Assembly: GCF_014636775.1 (NCBI RefSeq)
Contig: NZ_BMEQ01000003.1
Span: 106,379 to 170,378 of the forward strand
DNA: 64,000 nucleotides
Direction of reading: 5' to 3'
Source of the DNA: Kocuria dechangensis
GTDB lineage: Bacteria; Actinomycetota; Actinomycetes; Actinomycetales; Micrococcaceae
Shown: positions 9,249 through 18,819 of the stretch, piece by piece
Layout: the number at the start of each line of letters is the position of its first letter
Numbering within the stretch: position 1 is the first letter of the stretch
The notes under the pieces: model-generated
Seen by the model: the letters and a program-made list of their open reading frames with translations, nothing else
The model's database searches: none
Told to the model about the DNA's origin: nothing
Position numbers and translations under genes: made by a program

Positions 9249-9617
9249 TTGACAAGCACCGTGGACGACGACGATCTGCTCGACAAGGCCTTTCTGGCCC
9301 TCGCCGACCCCGTCCGCCGCAGCATCGTCGCCCGGCTCAGCCGGGGCCCCGCCACGGTCACGGAACTGGCGGAACCCTTCGCGATCAGCAAGCAGGCGGT
9401 CTCGAAGCACATCCAGGTCCTCGAGCAGGCGCAGCTCGTCACGCGCACCCGTGACGCCCAGCGCCGGCCCGTCCACCTGGACCCCGCACGACTGGAGGCG
9501 CTCACCGCCTGGATCGACCGCTACCGGCTGGTCCGCGAGGAGCAGTTCCGCCGCCTCGACGCCGTGCTCGGCACCCGAGCCGCAGACCGCGGCGAGCACG
9601 ATCAGGAACCACCATGA
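9249..9617 (+). CDS. ArsR-family winged-helix transcriptional regulator
   Basis: A small HTH regulator of 122 residues. The winged helix covers about residues 10-85: LADPVRRSIVARLSRGPATV, then the recognition helix ISKQAVSKHIQVLEQAQLV. It has no metal-binding Cys pair, so it belongs to the SdpR/AHSA1-linked branch rather than the metal sensors. I start at TTG 9249, with AAAGGA just upstream; GTG 9261 is the alternative. Its stop overlaps the ATG of the next gene, forming an ArsR-AHSA1 two-gene operon under the palindrome at 9219. Confidence 0.85.
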   Translation: MTSTVDDDDLLDKAFLALADPVRRSIVARLSRGPATVTELAEPFAISKQAVSKHIQVLEQAQLVTRTRDAQRRPVHLDPARLEALTAWIDRYRLVREEQFRRLDAVLGTRAADRGEHDQEPP

Positions 9618-10105
9618 GCAACGCACTGCACCTCACCGCCCCCGAGGGCTCTCTCCTCGTCGACTACGTCCGGGAGTTCGACGTCCCGGCGGCCGAGCTG
9701 TTCCGGGCCCACGCGGACCCGGAGCTGTTCCGGCGCTGGATCGGCCCGCGCGGCCTGGAGACCCGCATCGATGCGTACGACTGCCGCGACGGCGGGACCT
9801 TCCGCTTCGTGCAGCGCGGCCAGGACGGCGGCGACGAGTACGCCTTCCGCGGCGTCTTCCACACCGTCCGGGAGAACGAGCTCGTCGTCCAGACCTTCGA
9901 GTACGAGGGCTGGCCGGACGTGGTCACCCTGGAGTACTCCCGCTTCGAGGATCTGCCCGGCGGCCGCAGCCGGCTCACCGGCCGGTCCGTCCACCCGTCC
10001 CCGGAGGCCCGCGAGCGGTACCTCGCCACCGGCATGGAGTCGGGGATGGCGCAGGGCTACGACCAGCTCGAGGAGCTGCTGGCGGCCCGGGCCGCGCACC
10101 GCTGA
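9614..10105 (+). CDS. SRPBCC/AHSA1-family protein
   Basis: A START-like helix-grip domain protein of 163 residues, with the typical opening DYVREFDVPAAELFRAHADPELFRRWIGPRG and the later TFEYEGWPDVVTLEYSRFED. Proteins of this group bind hydrophobic ligands or resemble Aha1; the ligand here is unknown. It overlaps the ArsR gene by 4 bp (ATGA) and is almost certainly cotranscribed with it. Confidence 0.85.
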   Translation: MSNALHLTAPEGSLLVDYVREFDVPAAELFRAHADPELFRRWIGPRGLETRIDAYDCRDGGTFRFVQRGQDGGDEYAFRGVFHTVRENELVVQTFEYEGWPDVVTLEYSRFEDLPGGRSRLTGRSVHPSPEARERYLATGMESGMAQGYDQLEELLAARAAHR

Positions 10106-10128
10106 GCCCTCGCGACCGGTCCCGCCCG

Positions 10129-10163
10129 CTCCGGGCGGCCGACGGCTTCATGGTCGCCCGGAG
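10129..10163. terminator. Hairpin between AHSA1 gene and permease
   Basis: CTCCGGGCG at 10129-10137 pairs perfectly with CGCCCGGAG at 10155-10163 across a 17-nt loop, between two convergent stops. Confidence 0.5.
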
Positions 10164-10170
10164 CCCGCGG

Positions 10171-11553
10171 TCAGTCCCGGGCCGGCTGCTCCGAGCGGCC
10201 CCCGAAGACCCTGGCCGCGAGCGCGATGAGCAGCACCAGGGCCCCCGTCAGGGCCAGCTGGACCCGCACGGCGTCGTCGAGCAGGCCCAGCAGCACGATC
10301 CCGGCGAGGATCGCGAGCGCCAGGTAGGACAGCCAGGGGAAGGCCCACATCCGCAGGGGCAGCCGGGCGCCGGCGCGGTCCGCGCGGCGGCGCAGCACGA
10401 TCTGGGAGACCAGGGCCAGGCCCCAGACCGCGAGGCACGTGGCGCCCACGGTGTTGAGCATCCACAGCAGCACGGTCTCGGGCCACAGGTAGTTGAGCAC
10501 CACGGCGGCGAAGCCGAAGACCACGGACACGACGACGGCGGTGCGCGGCACCCCGCGGTCCGAGACGTCGGCGAAGGCGCGCGGGGCGGAGCCGCGGCGG
10601 GCCAGCGAGTACAGCATCCGCGAGGAGCCGTAGATGTTGGCGTTGAGGGCCGAGAGCAGGGACAGGATGATGATCACGGCCATCACCGCGTCCGCGCCCG
10701 GGACCCCGGCGGCGTCCAGCACCGCGACGAACGGGCTCACGGAGAGCTGCTCGTCGTCCCAGGGGAGGACGAGCACCATGACGGTCACGGCGCCCACGTA
10801 GAACACGAGGATGCGGACCAGGATCGTGCGGATCGCGCGCGCCACGTTGCGCTGCGGGTCCTCGGTCTCGGCCGAGGCGATGGTCACGAGCTCGGTGCCG
10901 CCGAACGCGAAGATCACCACGAGCAGCGCCGCGGCCACCCCGGTCAGGCCGTTGGGCATGAACCCGCCGTGGGACGTGAGGTTGCCCAGCCCCGGGGAGG
11001 GCGCGGGCAGCAGCCCCAGCAGCAGGGCCAGGCCCACCCCCAGGAACGCGAGCACCGCGAGCACCTTCATCAGCGCGAACCAGAACTCCGTCTCGCCCAG
11101 CGTCCCCACCTTCACGAGGTTGACCGCCGTGAAGAGGGCCATGAACACGAGCGCCAGGACCCACTGCTCGGCGAGGGGCCACAGCTCGGTGAACAGCTGG
11201 GCGGCCGCCGTGGCCTCCGCCGCGACCACCACCACGATCTGCGCCCACCACAGCCAGCCCAGGGTCTGGCCCACGGTGCGGCCCATCGCCTTCCCCGCCC
11301 AGGTGGAGAACGCGCCCGGGGACGGGTCCGCGGCGGCCATCTCGCCGAGGGCGCGCATCACCAGCACAAGCAGCACGCACGCCACGAGGAAGGAGAGCAG
11401 CACGGCGGGTCCCGCCGTGCGGATCGCGGCGCCGGTGCCGATGAACAGTCCCGTGCGGGGCGCGTCCGCGGCGGGAGCACCGCGGACCGGTAGACTTGTC
11501 CGGTACGAGCCCCTGGGCCTCCACCTGCCGGAGCGGCGCCGCCGCCGGCGCAC
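10171..11553 (-). CDS. APC-family amino acid permease, 5' end apparently missing
   Basis: A cytoplasmic-membrane amino acid transporter of the GABA/AAT permease type, with about 11-12 membrane helices. Homology is clear from [19 protein letters not shown] (helix 1, codon ending at 11454) to the C-terminus. The family normally has some 20-25 residues before this, ending in a GGxIG stretch. Here the frame upstream reads Arg-rich, unlike any permease ([19 protein letters not shown]), and runs through the purA promoter. No ATG or credible RBS exists; the nearest in-frame GTG is at 11553, used here only as a limit. It is probably 5'-truncated and may be a pseudogene. Confidence 0.65.
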   Translation of the reverse strand: MRRRRRRSGRWRPRGSYRTSLPVRGAPAADAPRTGLFIGTGAAIRTAGPAVLLSFLVACVLLVLVMRALGEMAAADPSPGAFSTWAGKAMGRTVGQTLGWLWWAQIVVVVAAEATAAAQLFTELWPLAEQWVLALVFMALFTAVNLVKVGTLGETEFWFALMKVLAVLAFLGVGLALLLGLLPAPSPGLGNLTSHGGFMPNGLTGVAAALLVVIFAFGGTELVTIASAETEDPQRNVARAIRTILVRILVFYVGAVTVMVLVLPWDDEQLSVSPFVAVLDAAGVPGADAVMAVIIILSLLSALNANIYGSSRMLYSLARRGSAPRAFADVSDRGVPRTAVVVSVVFGFAAVVLNYLWPETVLLWMLNTVGATCLAVWGLALVSQIVLRRRADRAGARLPLRMWAFPWLSYLALAILAGIVLLGLLDDAVRVQLALTGALVLLIALAARVFGGRSEQPARD

Positions 11554-11654
11554 GGACAGGAACGACGCAGGGGCGTTGTCGTGTCCCGGTCGGCGCGCAG
11601 CGCCGCCGGGCGCCGCGGGACCGTCCCGCACCACCCAGGCAGGAGAGTCGTTCA

Positions 11655-12941
11655 ATGCCAGCAATCGTGATCGTCGGAGCCCAGTGGGGCGACGAGGGCA
11701 AGGGCAAGGCCACCGACCTGCTCGGAGGCCGTGTCGACTACGTGGTCAAGCCCAACGGCGGCAACAACGCCGGGCACACCGTGGTCGTCAACGGCGACAA
11801 GTTCGAGCTCAAGCTCCTGCCGGCGGGCATCCTGAGCCCCAACGCCGTCCCGGTGATCGGCAACGGCGTCGTGGTCAACCCCCAGGCCCTCTTCGAGGAG
11901 ATCGACGGTCTGGAGGCCCGCGGGGCCGACACCTCCCGGCTGCGGATCTCCGCGAACGCCCACCTCGTGGCCCCGTACCACCAGACCATGGACCAGGTCA
12001 CGGAGCGCTTCCTCGGCAAGCGCGCGATCGGCACCACGGGCCGCGGCATCGGGCCCGCCTACATCGACAAGGTCGGCCGGCTCGGCATCCGCGTGCAGGA
12101 CGTCCTGGACGAGTCGATCCTGCGGCAGAAGATCGAGGGCGCGCTGCGGCAGAAGAACGAGCTGCTCGTGAAGCTCTACAACCGCCGCGCCATCGACGTC
12201 GAGGAGGTCGTGGAGTACTTCCTGGACTACGCGGACCGGCTCGCCCCGATGATCGTGGACTCCACCCGTCTGCTCAACACGGCGCTGGACGAGGGCAAGG
12301 TGGTCCTCATGGAGGGCGGCCAGGCGACCTTCCTCGACGTCGACCACGGCACCTACCCGTTCGTGACCTCCTCCAACCCCACGGCGGGCGGCGCGTCCGT
12401 GGGCTCGGGCATCGGCCCGACCCGCATCACCCGCGCCATCGGCATCATCAAGGCGTACACCACCCGCGTGGGCGCCGGGCCCTTCCCCACGGAGCTCTTC
12501 GACGAGATGGGCGAGCGGCTGCGCACGACCGGCGGCGAGTTCGGCGTGAACACCGGCCGGCCCCGCCGCACCGGCTGGTACGACGCCGTCATGGCCCGCC
12601 ACGCCTCCCGGATCAACGGCTTCACGGACTACTTCCTCACCAAGCTCGACGTCCTCACCGGCATCGGGCAGATCCCGGTGTGCGTGGCCTACGACGTGGA
12701 CGGCGTGCGCCACGACGAGATGCCCATGACCCAGACCGAGTTCCACCACGCGAAGCCGATCTTCGAGTACTTCGAGGGCTGGAACGACGACATCACCGGC
12801 TGCCGCACGCTCGAGGACCTGCCCGGCAACGCCCGCGCGTACGTCGAGGCGCTCGAGGCGATGAGCGGCACCCGGATGTCCGCGATCGGCGTGGGCCCGG
12901 ACCGTGACAACACCATCGTGGTGCACGACCTGATCGACTGA
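11655..12941 (+). CDS. purA: Adenylosuccinate synthetase
   Basis: GTP-dependent joining of IMP and aspartate, the first committed step to AMP. It is full length at 428 residues, with the P-loop-like [12 protein letters not shown] at the N-terminus, [42 protein letters not shown] and the C-terminal [10 protein letters not shown]. The start at 11655 follows AGGAGAG. The leader from about 11465 carries TAGACT at 11491-11496 as a possible -10 and abuts the broken permease on the other strand. A 10-bp hairpin (12954-12980) follows the stop. Confidence 0.97.
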   Translation: MPAIVIVGAQWGDEGKGKATDLLGGRVDYVVKPNGGNNAGHTVVVNGDKFELKLLPAGILSPNAVPVIGNGVVVNPQALFEEIDGLEARGADTSRLRISANAHLVAPYHQTMDQVTERFLGKRAIGTTGRGIGPAYIDKVGRLGIRVQDVLDESILRQKIEGALRQKNELLVKLYNRRAIDVEEVVEYFLDYADRLAPMIVDSTRLLNTALDEGKVVLMEGGQATFLDVDHGTYPFVTSSNPTAGGASVGSGIGPTRITRAIGIIKAYTTRVGAGPFPTELFDEMGERLRTTGGEFGVNTGRPRRTGWYDAVMARHASRINGFTDYFLTKLDVLTGIGQIPVCVAYDVDGVRHDEMPMTQTEFHHAKPIFEYFEGWNDDITGCRTLEDLPGNARAYVEALEAMSGTRMSAIGVGPDRDNTIVVHDLID

Positions 12942-12953
12942 GCCCTCACCCCA

Positions 12954-12980
12954 CCCCGGGCGGCTCCTGCCCGCCCGGGG
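12954..12980. terminator. purA terminator
   Basis: Perfect 10-bp inverted repeat CCCCGGGCGG/CCGCCCGGGG with a 7-nt loop, between purA and the convergent DUF202 pair. Confidence 0.7.
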
Positions 12981-12992
12981 GCGGAGCGGTCC

Positions 12993-13367
12993 TCACGGCC
13001 GGACGAGGACCAGCACCACGTAGAGCCCCAGCGCGCCCAGGGCCACCACAGCCGTGGCGGTGGCCAGCACCGCCCCCACCTCCGGCGCGGACTCCTCCTC
13101 GGCGATGCCGCGCGCGCTGCGGGTGTAGCGCGGGCGCTGGGTCAGGTAGATCGCGACGGCCGTGACCACGGCCAGCCCGAAGAGGACGAGGACGAACGGG
13201 CCGTGGTGGGGCAGCCAGCGCAGGAACACCGCGGAGACCACGACGAAGGACATCAGCGTCCGGCCCCACGCCATGCTCGTGCGCTCGGGCTGCAGGCCCG
13301 GGTCCCCGTGCGGCGGCGGGGCCGGGTCCCGGGGCGGGCGGCGGATCGGGGGGCGCGGAGCGGGCAT
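12993..13367 (-). CDS. DUF202-family membrane protein
   Basis: A 124-residue protein with a Pro-rich N-terminus, the family signature LQPERTSMAWGRTLMSF and three hydrophobic segments (about residues 37-55, 58-76 and 97-122). The function of the family is unknown. It begins one base after the stop of the other DUF202 gene and forms a two-gene operon with it. Paired DUF202 genes of this kind, one long and one short, are common in actinomycetes. Confidence 0.8.
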   Translation of the reverse strand: MPAPRPPIRRPPRDPAPPPHGDPGLQPERTSMAWGRTLMSFVVVSAVFLRWLPHHGPFVLVLFGLAVVTAVAIYLTQRPRYTRSARGIAEEESAPEVGAVLATATAVVALGALGLYVVLVLVRP

Positions 13368-13368
13368 C

Positions 13369-13755
13369 TCAGTCCTGCAGGACGACGACGACGAGCACTC
13401 CCGCGGCGATCGCCCCGCCCACCGCGAGCACCGGCGCGATCAGGGGCAGGGGCAGCGGGCTCTGCTGCCGCATGCTCCGCTCCACCCCGAGCCAGCGGAA
13501 CGCGGCGCCCCCGCTGACGAGCATGCTCAGGACCAGCAGCACCACCGACAGGAACGTGCGGACCGGCTCGTCGAAGACGTCCCCCGTGAACGCCTCGACC
13601 GCGATCCCGCCGGCCAGGAACGCCAGGGACGTGCGGATCCAGGCCAGGAACGTGCGCTCGTTGGCGAGGGTGAAGCGCGGGTCGGGGTCCTCGCCCCCGC
13701 CCAGCAGCCGTTGCGCGACCCGGCCCCGGTGCGGGGTCCCCGACTTCTCACCCAT
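13369..13755 (-). CDS. YidH/DUF202-family inner membrane protein
   Basis: A 128-residue protein, with the YidH-type signature RFTLANERTFLAWIRTSLAFLAGGIAVE at residues 27-54 and two further membrane segments. It is the first gene of a two-gene operon with the following DUF202 protein. The role is unknown. Start ATG 13755 opens MGEKSGTPHRGRVAQRLLGG. Confidence 0.82.
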   Translation of the reverse strand: MGEKSGTPHRGRVAQRLLGGGEDPDPRFTLANERTFLAWIRTSLAFLAGGIAVEAFTGDVFDEPVRTFLSVVLLVLSMLVSGGAAFRWLGVERSMRQQSPLPLPLIAPVLAVGGAIAAGVLVVVVLQD

Positions 13756-13945
13756 GGCCTGCCCTTCGCTGCCGCGGCCCGGCCGGCGCGGTCGCCGGCC
13801 GTGTCCGGTTCCATCCTGGCACGGTCCCCGGGCCCCGGACCGCCCGCGCCGGCCCCGGCGGTGCCCGCGGCGTGTCCGTGGTGCGGGTCACGTCCCTGGC
13901 CCAGCCTGTGAGCACCTCACACATCCCCTCACGAGGAGCCCCCTG

Positions 13946-15121
13946 ATGCGACGACCCCCCGCAGCCCCGTCCCTCACCGCCCCGTCCCTCACCGCCCCGT
14001 CCCTCACCGCCCCGTCCCTCACCGCCCCGTCCCTCACCGCCCCGTCCCTCACCGCCCCGTCCCTCACCGCCCCGTCCCTCACCGCTCTGGCCCTCACCGC
14101 TCTGGCCCTCACCGCTCTGGCCCTGGCCGCCGCGCTCACGGCCGGAGGGGCGCTGGCCGCGCCCGCCCTGGCCGTGGGCGAGGGCCCGAACCCGGGCAAC
14201 GGGCAGTTCACCACCGCCCACCTGCGCACCTACGACGACGTCGTGGCGGAGCTGCAGGAGCAGGACGCCCGCCAGGACGCCCTCGAGCTCGAGGTCATCG
14301 GCCGGTCGGTCAAGGGCCGCGACCTCTACCTCGCGAAGTACGTCTCCGACCCGGACAACCCCACGATCCTCTACCTCACCCAGCAGCACGGCAACGAGCA
14401 GCTGACCACGGAGGGCGCCCTCGAGTTCATCAAGCACCTCGGCACCCAGAAGTCCGGCGGCCTGCTGGAGGACGTCAACATCCTCGTGGTCCCCATGCTC
14501 AACCCCGACGGCGCCATGGGCGACGTCGACTTCTCGCTCGAGGACTACCTCGCCAAGGACCGGAACCTCACCCGGTACAACGCCAACGAGATCGACCTCA
14601 ACCGGGACCACGTCACCCGCACCCAGCCCGAGACGCAGGCCCTGCACGACAACGTCCTCGGCGCCCACGACATCGACTACATGATCGACCTGCACCACCA
14701 GGGCACGCAGTCCGAGGTGGACGGCGAGCTCGTCTCCGGGTCGATCCTCTACCCGACGACGCCGAACGCGGACCCCGAGCTGGTCGAGCGCTCCAAGCGG
14801 CTCGGCTCGGTGGTGCACTCGGCGATCGACCCGACCGGCTGGGGACACCTCGGCAGGTACGTGGGCGGCACGGCCGAGACCATCAGCCGCAACGGCATCG
14901 CCGTCGAGTACGGCGTGGCCACCCTGCTGTTCGAGATGCGCGGGATGTCCGACCACTACCGCGAGGACTACATCCTGGGCGGACGTAGCAACGGCTACCT
15001 GGTCCGCCAGACCGTGCTCACCATGACCGAGACGGCCCGCGCGATCGGGGACGGCTCGATCGAGACCGCGGACACGGGCTTCTGGGAGACCCTGCCGGAG
15101 CAGAACACCCGCACCGAGTGA
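13946..15121 (+). CDS. Secreted M14-family zinc carboxypeptidase
   Basis: An exported metallopeptidase of 391 residues. The zinc ligands are visible as HGNEQ (HxxE, about residue 152) and the later DLHHQG His. DLNRDHVTRTQPET gives the substrate-binding Asn-Arg, and the catalytic Glu is probably in LLFEMRG. The N-terminus MRRPPA is followed by eight APSLT units, two ALALT units and one ALALA unit, then AALTAGGALAAPALA, the likely signal peptide with cleavage after APALA. AGGAG lies 8 nt before the ATG. The repeat-built signal region is unusual. Confidence 0.88.
   Translation: MRRPPAAPSLTAPSLTAPSLTAPSLTAPSLTAPSLTAPSLTAPSLTALALTALALTALALAAALTAGGALAAPALAVGEGPNPGNGQFTTAHLRTYDDVVAELQEQDARQDALELEVIGRSVKGRDLYLAKYVSDPDNPTILYLTQQHGNEQLTTEGALEFIKHLGTQKSGGLLEDVNILVVPMLNPDGAMGDVDFSLEDYLAKDRNLTRYNANEIDLNRDHVTRTQPETQALHDNVLGAHDIDYMIDLHHQGTQSEVDGELVSGSILYPTTPNADPELVERSKRLGSVVHSAIDPTGWGHLGRYVGGTAETISRNGIAVEYGVATLLFEMRGMSDHYREDYILGGRSNGYLVRQTVLTMTETARAIGDGSIETADTGFWETLPEQNTRTE
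13964..14128 (+). repeat. 15-bp tandem repeat array inside a signal peptide
   Basis: Eight consecutive copies of GCCCCGTCCCTCACC (13964-14083), followed by three copies of a variant starting GCTCTGGCCCTC (14084-14128). All are in frame and encode APSLT and ALALT/ALALA. The DNA identity between the first eight units is perfect, which points to recent slippage or expansion. Confidence 0.93.
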
Positions 15122-15300
15122 CGGCCCGCGCCCGCCGCGCAGGGTGACGCGCACGGTGCAGCGCATCGTCCGCCGCCGCGGACGTGGCGGCGGACGTGGC
15201 GGCGGATACAGTGGGAAGCCCCGGCCCGGTCCCGCCGGTCCCGGGGCGGGCCCGCCCCGCCGCCACGTCCCGTCGTCACATCCCGCCGAGGAGAACTCCC

Positions 15301-16107
15301 ATGAAGATCGCCGTCGGACAGTTCGCGCCCGCAGCCGACCCGGACGCCAACCTGCGGACCATGCGCCGCCTGGCCGAGCAGGCCGCGGCCGGCGGGGCCG
15401 AGCTCGTGGTGTTCCCGGAGGAGGCCATGTTCTCGGAGCGGCTCGTCGGCGACGGGTTCGAGGACCTCGTGGCCCGGAGCTGGTCCGGCTTCGTCCAGCG
15501 GCTGTCCTTCCTCGCCGCGGAGACGGGCCTCGCCGTGATCGCCGGCGGCTACGAGAGCTCCGCCGACGGCCGGCCCTACAACACCCTGGTGGCCGTGGAC
15601 GCGCAGGGCGCGATCCTCGGCACCTACCGCAAGCTGCACCTCTACGACGCCTTCAGCCACCGGGAGTCGGACCGGATCCGTCCCGGGGACAAGGGCGTGA
15701 CGGTCGTGCGCATCGGGGAGCTCACGGTCGGCATGATCACCTGCTACGACCTGCGCTTCCCCGAGATCTGCCGGGCGGTCGTCGACGCCGGGGCGGAGCT
15801 GCTCACCGTGCCGGCCGCCTGGTTCGCCGGCGAGCACAAGGTCGACCACTGGCAGGCGCTGCTCAAGGCCCGCGCCATCGAGAACACCGTCTGGGTCGCG
15901 GCCGCGGACACCTGCTCGGAGCACACGGTCGGCCGCTCCGCGGTCCTGGACCCGATGGGCGTCGTCGTCGCCGAGGCCGGCGAGGACGAGGCCGTGGTCC
16001 TCGCCGACGTCACGCGGGAGCGGATCGACGAGGTGCGCGAGACCGTGCCCGTGCTCGCGAACCGCCGCTTCGGCCCCGCCGAGCTCCTCGCGGCGGAGCA
16101 GGACTGA
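15301..16107 (+). CDS. Carbon-nitrogen hydrolase (nitrilase superfamily)
   Basis: An amidase of 268 residues with the full Glu-Lys-Cys triad: Glu in VVFPEEAMF, Lys in TYRKLHLYDAF and Cys in MITCYDLRFPE. The RKLHLYDAF and CYDLRFPE patterns place it near deaminated-glutathione/omega-amidase types, but the substrate is not certain. The ATG at 15301 has GAGGAGAAC upstream. The neighbouring genes do not suggest a pathway. Confidence 0.85.
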   Translation: MKIAVGQFAPAADPDANLRTMRRLAEQAAAGGAELVVFPEEAMFSERLVGDGFEDLVARSWSGFVQRLSFLAAETGLAVIAGGYESSADGRPYNTLVAVDAQGAILGTYRKLHLYDAFSHRESDRIRPGDKGVTVVRIGELTVGMITCYDLRFPEICRAVVDAGAELLTVPAAWFAGEHKVDHWQALLKARAIENTVWVAAADTCSEHTVGRSAVLDPMGVVVAEAGEDEAVVLADVTRERIDEVRETVPVLANRRFGPAELLAAEQD

Positions 16108-16186
16108 CAGCTGCGGCCCGGGCCCACACCCGCGGCCGCCACCCGCCGCCTCACCGACCACCGACCACCGACCACCGGAGGACACC

Positions 16187-16648
16187 GTGGACGAAGACCG
16201 CTCCGAGCCCCAGCCGCACAGGCCTGCCGCCCCGTACGACGCACGTCAGCATGCTCCCGGTCAGCCGGGTCAGCCGGGTCAGCCGGGTCCCGGTCAGCCC
16301 GGTCCTGGTCAGTACCGTGGTGACCAGCGCGGTGGCGACCTGCACGGCGGCGGCCCGTACGGCCCGCCGCCGTGGGCGCCGTTCCCGCCCTGGCAGGAGG
16401 ACCCGCGCGTCCTGGGCCGCAGCCGGGCCGAGACCGCCCTGGTGCTGGGGATCCTCAGCGTCGTGACGCTGCCCCTCCTGGGCCCCTTCGCCATCTGGCA
16501 GGCCAACGAGGCCGAGAAACTGGGGGTCCCGGCCCCCGCCGGCCGGATCCTGGGCTGGGTGGGCACCGTCCTGCTGGGCCTGATGCTGCTGTTCCTCGGC
16601 ATCTGGATCACCGCGATGCTCTTCTTCGTCACCTCGAACGGAGGCTGA
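16187..16648 (+). CDS. Small membrane protein with Pro/Gly/Gln-rich head (DUF4190-like)
   Basis: A 153-residue protein starting at GTG 16187, which has GGAGG upstream. The first 75 residues are low-complexity, with GQPGQPGQPGPGQPGPGQ encoded by a 9-bp repeat. Two membrane helices follow (about residues 85-105 and 122-148) in the DUF4190 pattern, where RAETALVLGILSVVTLPLLG and ANEAEKLG are typical. Function unknown. Confidence 0.7.
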   Translation: MDEDRSEPQPHRPAAPYDARQHAPGQPGQPGQPGPGQPGPGQYRGDQRGGDLHGGGPYGPPPWAPFPPWQEDPRVLGRSRAETALVLGILSVVTLPLLGPFAIWQANEAEKLGVPAPAGRILGWVGTVLLGLMLLFLGIWITAMLFFVTSNGG

Positions 16649-16705
16649 TCCCCGCGTCCCTGCCTCTCCGCGCCGGGACGCGGGGACGCGGGGACGCGGG
16701 GCGCG

Positions 16706-18688
16706 TCACCAGATGCTGACGCGCTCCACCTTCGGGAGCCACAGGGCGTCCGACGGGAGGACGCCGAACGCCTCGTAGAAGGCGTCGATGTTGCGCACCA
16801 CCTGGTTGGCGCGGAACTCGTTGGGGGAGTGCGGGTCCGTGGCGATGCGGTGGCGCAGGGCCTCGTCGCGGGACTTCTGCTGCCACACGTACGCCCAGGA
16901 CAGGAACAGCCGCTGCTCGGGGCTGTAGCCGTCCACCAGCTCCCCGGGACCGAAGGCGCTCGTCGCCTCCCGGGACATCCTCCACGCCTTGTGGGCGATG
17001 GACAGCCCGCCCAGGTCCCCGATGTTCTCACCGAGGGTCAGCTCGCCGTTGACGGTCGTGCCCTCCTCCTCCAGCTGGTGGGGGATGAGCCGGTCGTACT
17101 GGCGCACCAGCTCCGCGGTGCGCTCCTCGAAGGCCCGGCGGTCGGCGTCGGTCCACCAGTTGCGCAGCCGGCCGTCGCCGTCGCACGTCGAGCCCTTGTC
17201 GTCGAAGCCGTGGCCGATCTCGTGGCCGATGACGGAGCCGATCGCGCCGTAGTTCACGGCGTCGTCCGCGGCCTCGTTGAAGAAGGGCGGCTGGAGGATC
17301 GCGGCGGGGAAGACGATCTCGTTGCGCAGCGGGTGGTAGTAGGCGTTGACCGTCTGCGGGGTCATCAGCCACTCGTGCTCCTCCATCGGGCTGCCGGCCT
17401 TGCGGACCAGCTCGGCCAGGCGGAACCCCGTGGTCCGCACCCGGTTGCCCACGAGGTCGTCGGGGCGGATCTCCAGGGAGGAGTAGTCCTTCCACTTCTC
17501 GGGGTAGCCGATCTTCGGGGTGAACTGGGAGAGCTTCTTCAGCGCCTCCTGGCGGGTCTCCTCCGTCATCCAGTCGAGCTCGGTGATGGAGACCCGGTAG
17601 GCCTCGAGCAGGTTCGCCACGAGCTCGTCCATCCGCTCCTTGGCCGAGGCCGGGAAGTGCGCCTCGACGTAGAGTTCGCCCACGGCCTCGCCCAGGACGC
17701 CGTTGACCAGCTCGACGCCGCGCTTCCACCGGTCCTTGAGCCGCGGGGTGCCCGAGATGACGGTGCCGTAGAACGCGAAGTCCGCCTCGACGAACGCCGA
17801 GGACAGGTAGGAGGCCCGCGCCGAGACCAGGTGCCACCGGGCCCAGGACCGCCACGCCGGCAGCAGGTCCTCGGTCAGCAGCTCCTCGACACCGGTGAAG
17901 AACGTCGGCTGGGCGTTGACGACCGTCCGCAGCGCGGAGGCGGGGAGCTCCGCGCCCTCGGCCAGGAGCCGCCAGTCGAGGGCCTCGGTGGTGGCGGCGA
18001 GCTCCTCGAAGCCCATGGGGTTGTACATCTTCGTGAGGTCGCGGACTGTGACCTTGTCCCAGTGGTGGGCGGCGATCCGCGTCTCGAGGGCCACGGCCGC
18101 CCGGGCCTGCTCGGCGGCGTCGGCGAAGCCGGCCAGGGCGAGCATGGTCTCCACGTGGGCCAGGTACTGCTCGCGGATCCCGGCGTGCTGATCGGCCCGG
18201 TAGTACTCCTCGTCCGGCAGGCCCAGACCGGACTGGCCCACGAAGGCCAGGTACCGCTCCGGGTCGCCCGGATCCGAGTCCACGTCCACCTCCACGAGCC
18301 CGCCCACGCCTCGGCGGATCATCCGGCCGAGGTGGCGGACCAGCCCGGGGACGTCGGCCACGGCGTCGACCTCCTCGAGGTCGGGGGCCAGGGGGGAGGC
18401 GCCGAGCGCCTCGATCCGCTCCTCGTCCATGAAGGACGCGTAGAGGTTCGCGATCTTGGACTCCACGGCGTCCGGGTCCCCGGCGCGCGCGGTGGTGATG
18501 AGCTCGCGCACCGCGGCCTCGGCCTGGTCCCGCAGCTCGATGAACGCCCCGACCGAGGGCTTGTCGTCGGGGATCTCGGTGCGGCTCAGCCACGCGCCGT
18601 TGACGTGGCGGTACAGGTCGTCCTGGGGGCGGACGGAGCGGTCGAAGCCGTCGAGGTCGAACACTGAAGAGGTCACCGTAGATGTCAT
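16706..18688 (-). CDS. M13-family (neprilysin-like) metallopeptidase
   Basis: A zinc endopeptidase of about 660 residues, the usual M13 length. The zinc motif is VIGHEIGHGFDDKG, the third ligand Glu is in LGENIGDLGGLSIA, and the C-terminus has the family SDALWLPKVERVSIW. The N-terminal PQDDLYRHVNGAWL is the M13 opening. No signal peptide is visible, so it is probably cytoplasmic, as in other actinobacterial PepO-type enzymes. I use ATG 18688; GTG 18697 adds three residues. No clear RBS supports either. Confidence 0.9.
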   Translation of the reverse strand: MTSTVTSSVFDLDGFDRSVRPQDDLYRHVNGAWLSRTEIPDDKPSVGAFIELRDQAEAAVRELITTARAGDPDAVESKIANLYASFMDEERIEALGASPLAPDLEEVDAVADVPGLVRHLGRMIRRGVGGLVEVDVDSDPGDPERYLAFVGQSGLGLPDEEYYRADQHAGIREQYLAHVETMLALAGFADAAEQARAAVALETRIAAHHWDKVTVRDLTKMYNPMGFEELAATTEALDWRLLAEGAELPASALRTVVNAQPTFFTGVEELLTEDLLPAWRSWARWHLVSARASYLSSAFVEADFAFYGTVISGTPRLKDRWKRGVELVNGVLGEAVGELYVEAHFPASAKERMDELVANLLEAYRVSITELDWMTEETRQEALKKLSQFTPKIGYPEKWKDYSSLEIRPDDLVGNRVRTTGFRLAELVRKAGSPMEEHEWLMTPQTVNAYYHPLRNEIVFPAAILQPPFFNEAADDAVNYGAIGSVIGHEIGHGFDDKGSTCDGDGRLRNWWTDADRRAFEERTAELVRQYDRLIPHQLEEEGTTVNGELTLGENIGDLGGLSIAHKAWRMSREATSAFGPGELVDGYSPEQRLFLSWAYVWQQKSRDEALRHRIATDPHSPNEFRANQVVRNIDAFYEAFGVLPSDALWLPKVERVSIW

Positions 18689-18819
18689 GGGGACCACATT
18701 AACCGCAGGCCCCGGCGCACCGGGGGACGGACGGGGGCTGTTCCCCGACCGCTTAACCCCGGACCACCCCGGTGGCTCAGCCCTGACCGCTCAGCCCCGG
18801 CGGCTCGACCCCGGCGGGC

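Noticed and set aside
13964..14128. Regular repeats as a possible CRISPR array
   Set aside because: The units are contiguous with no spacers and lie in frame inside a signal peptide.
13748..15166. 472-codon minus-strand frame with Gly-Glu repeats
   Set aside because: It is the antisense image of the M14 gene and its tandem repeat.
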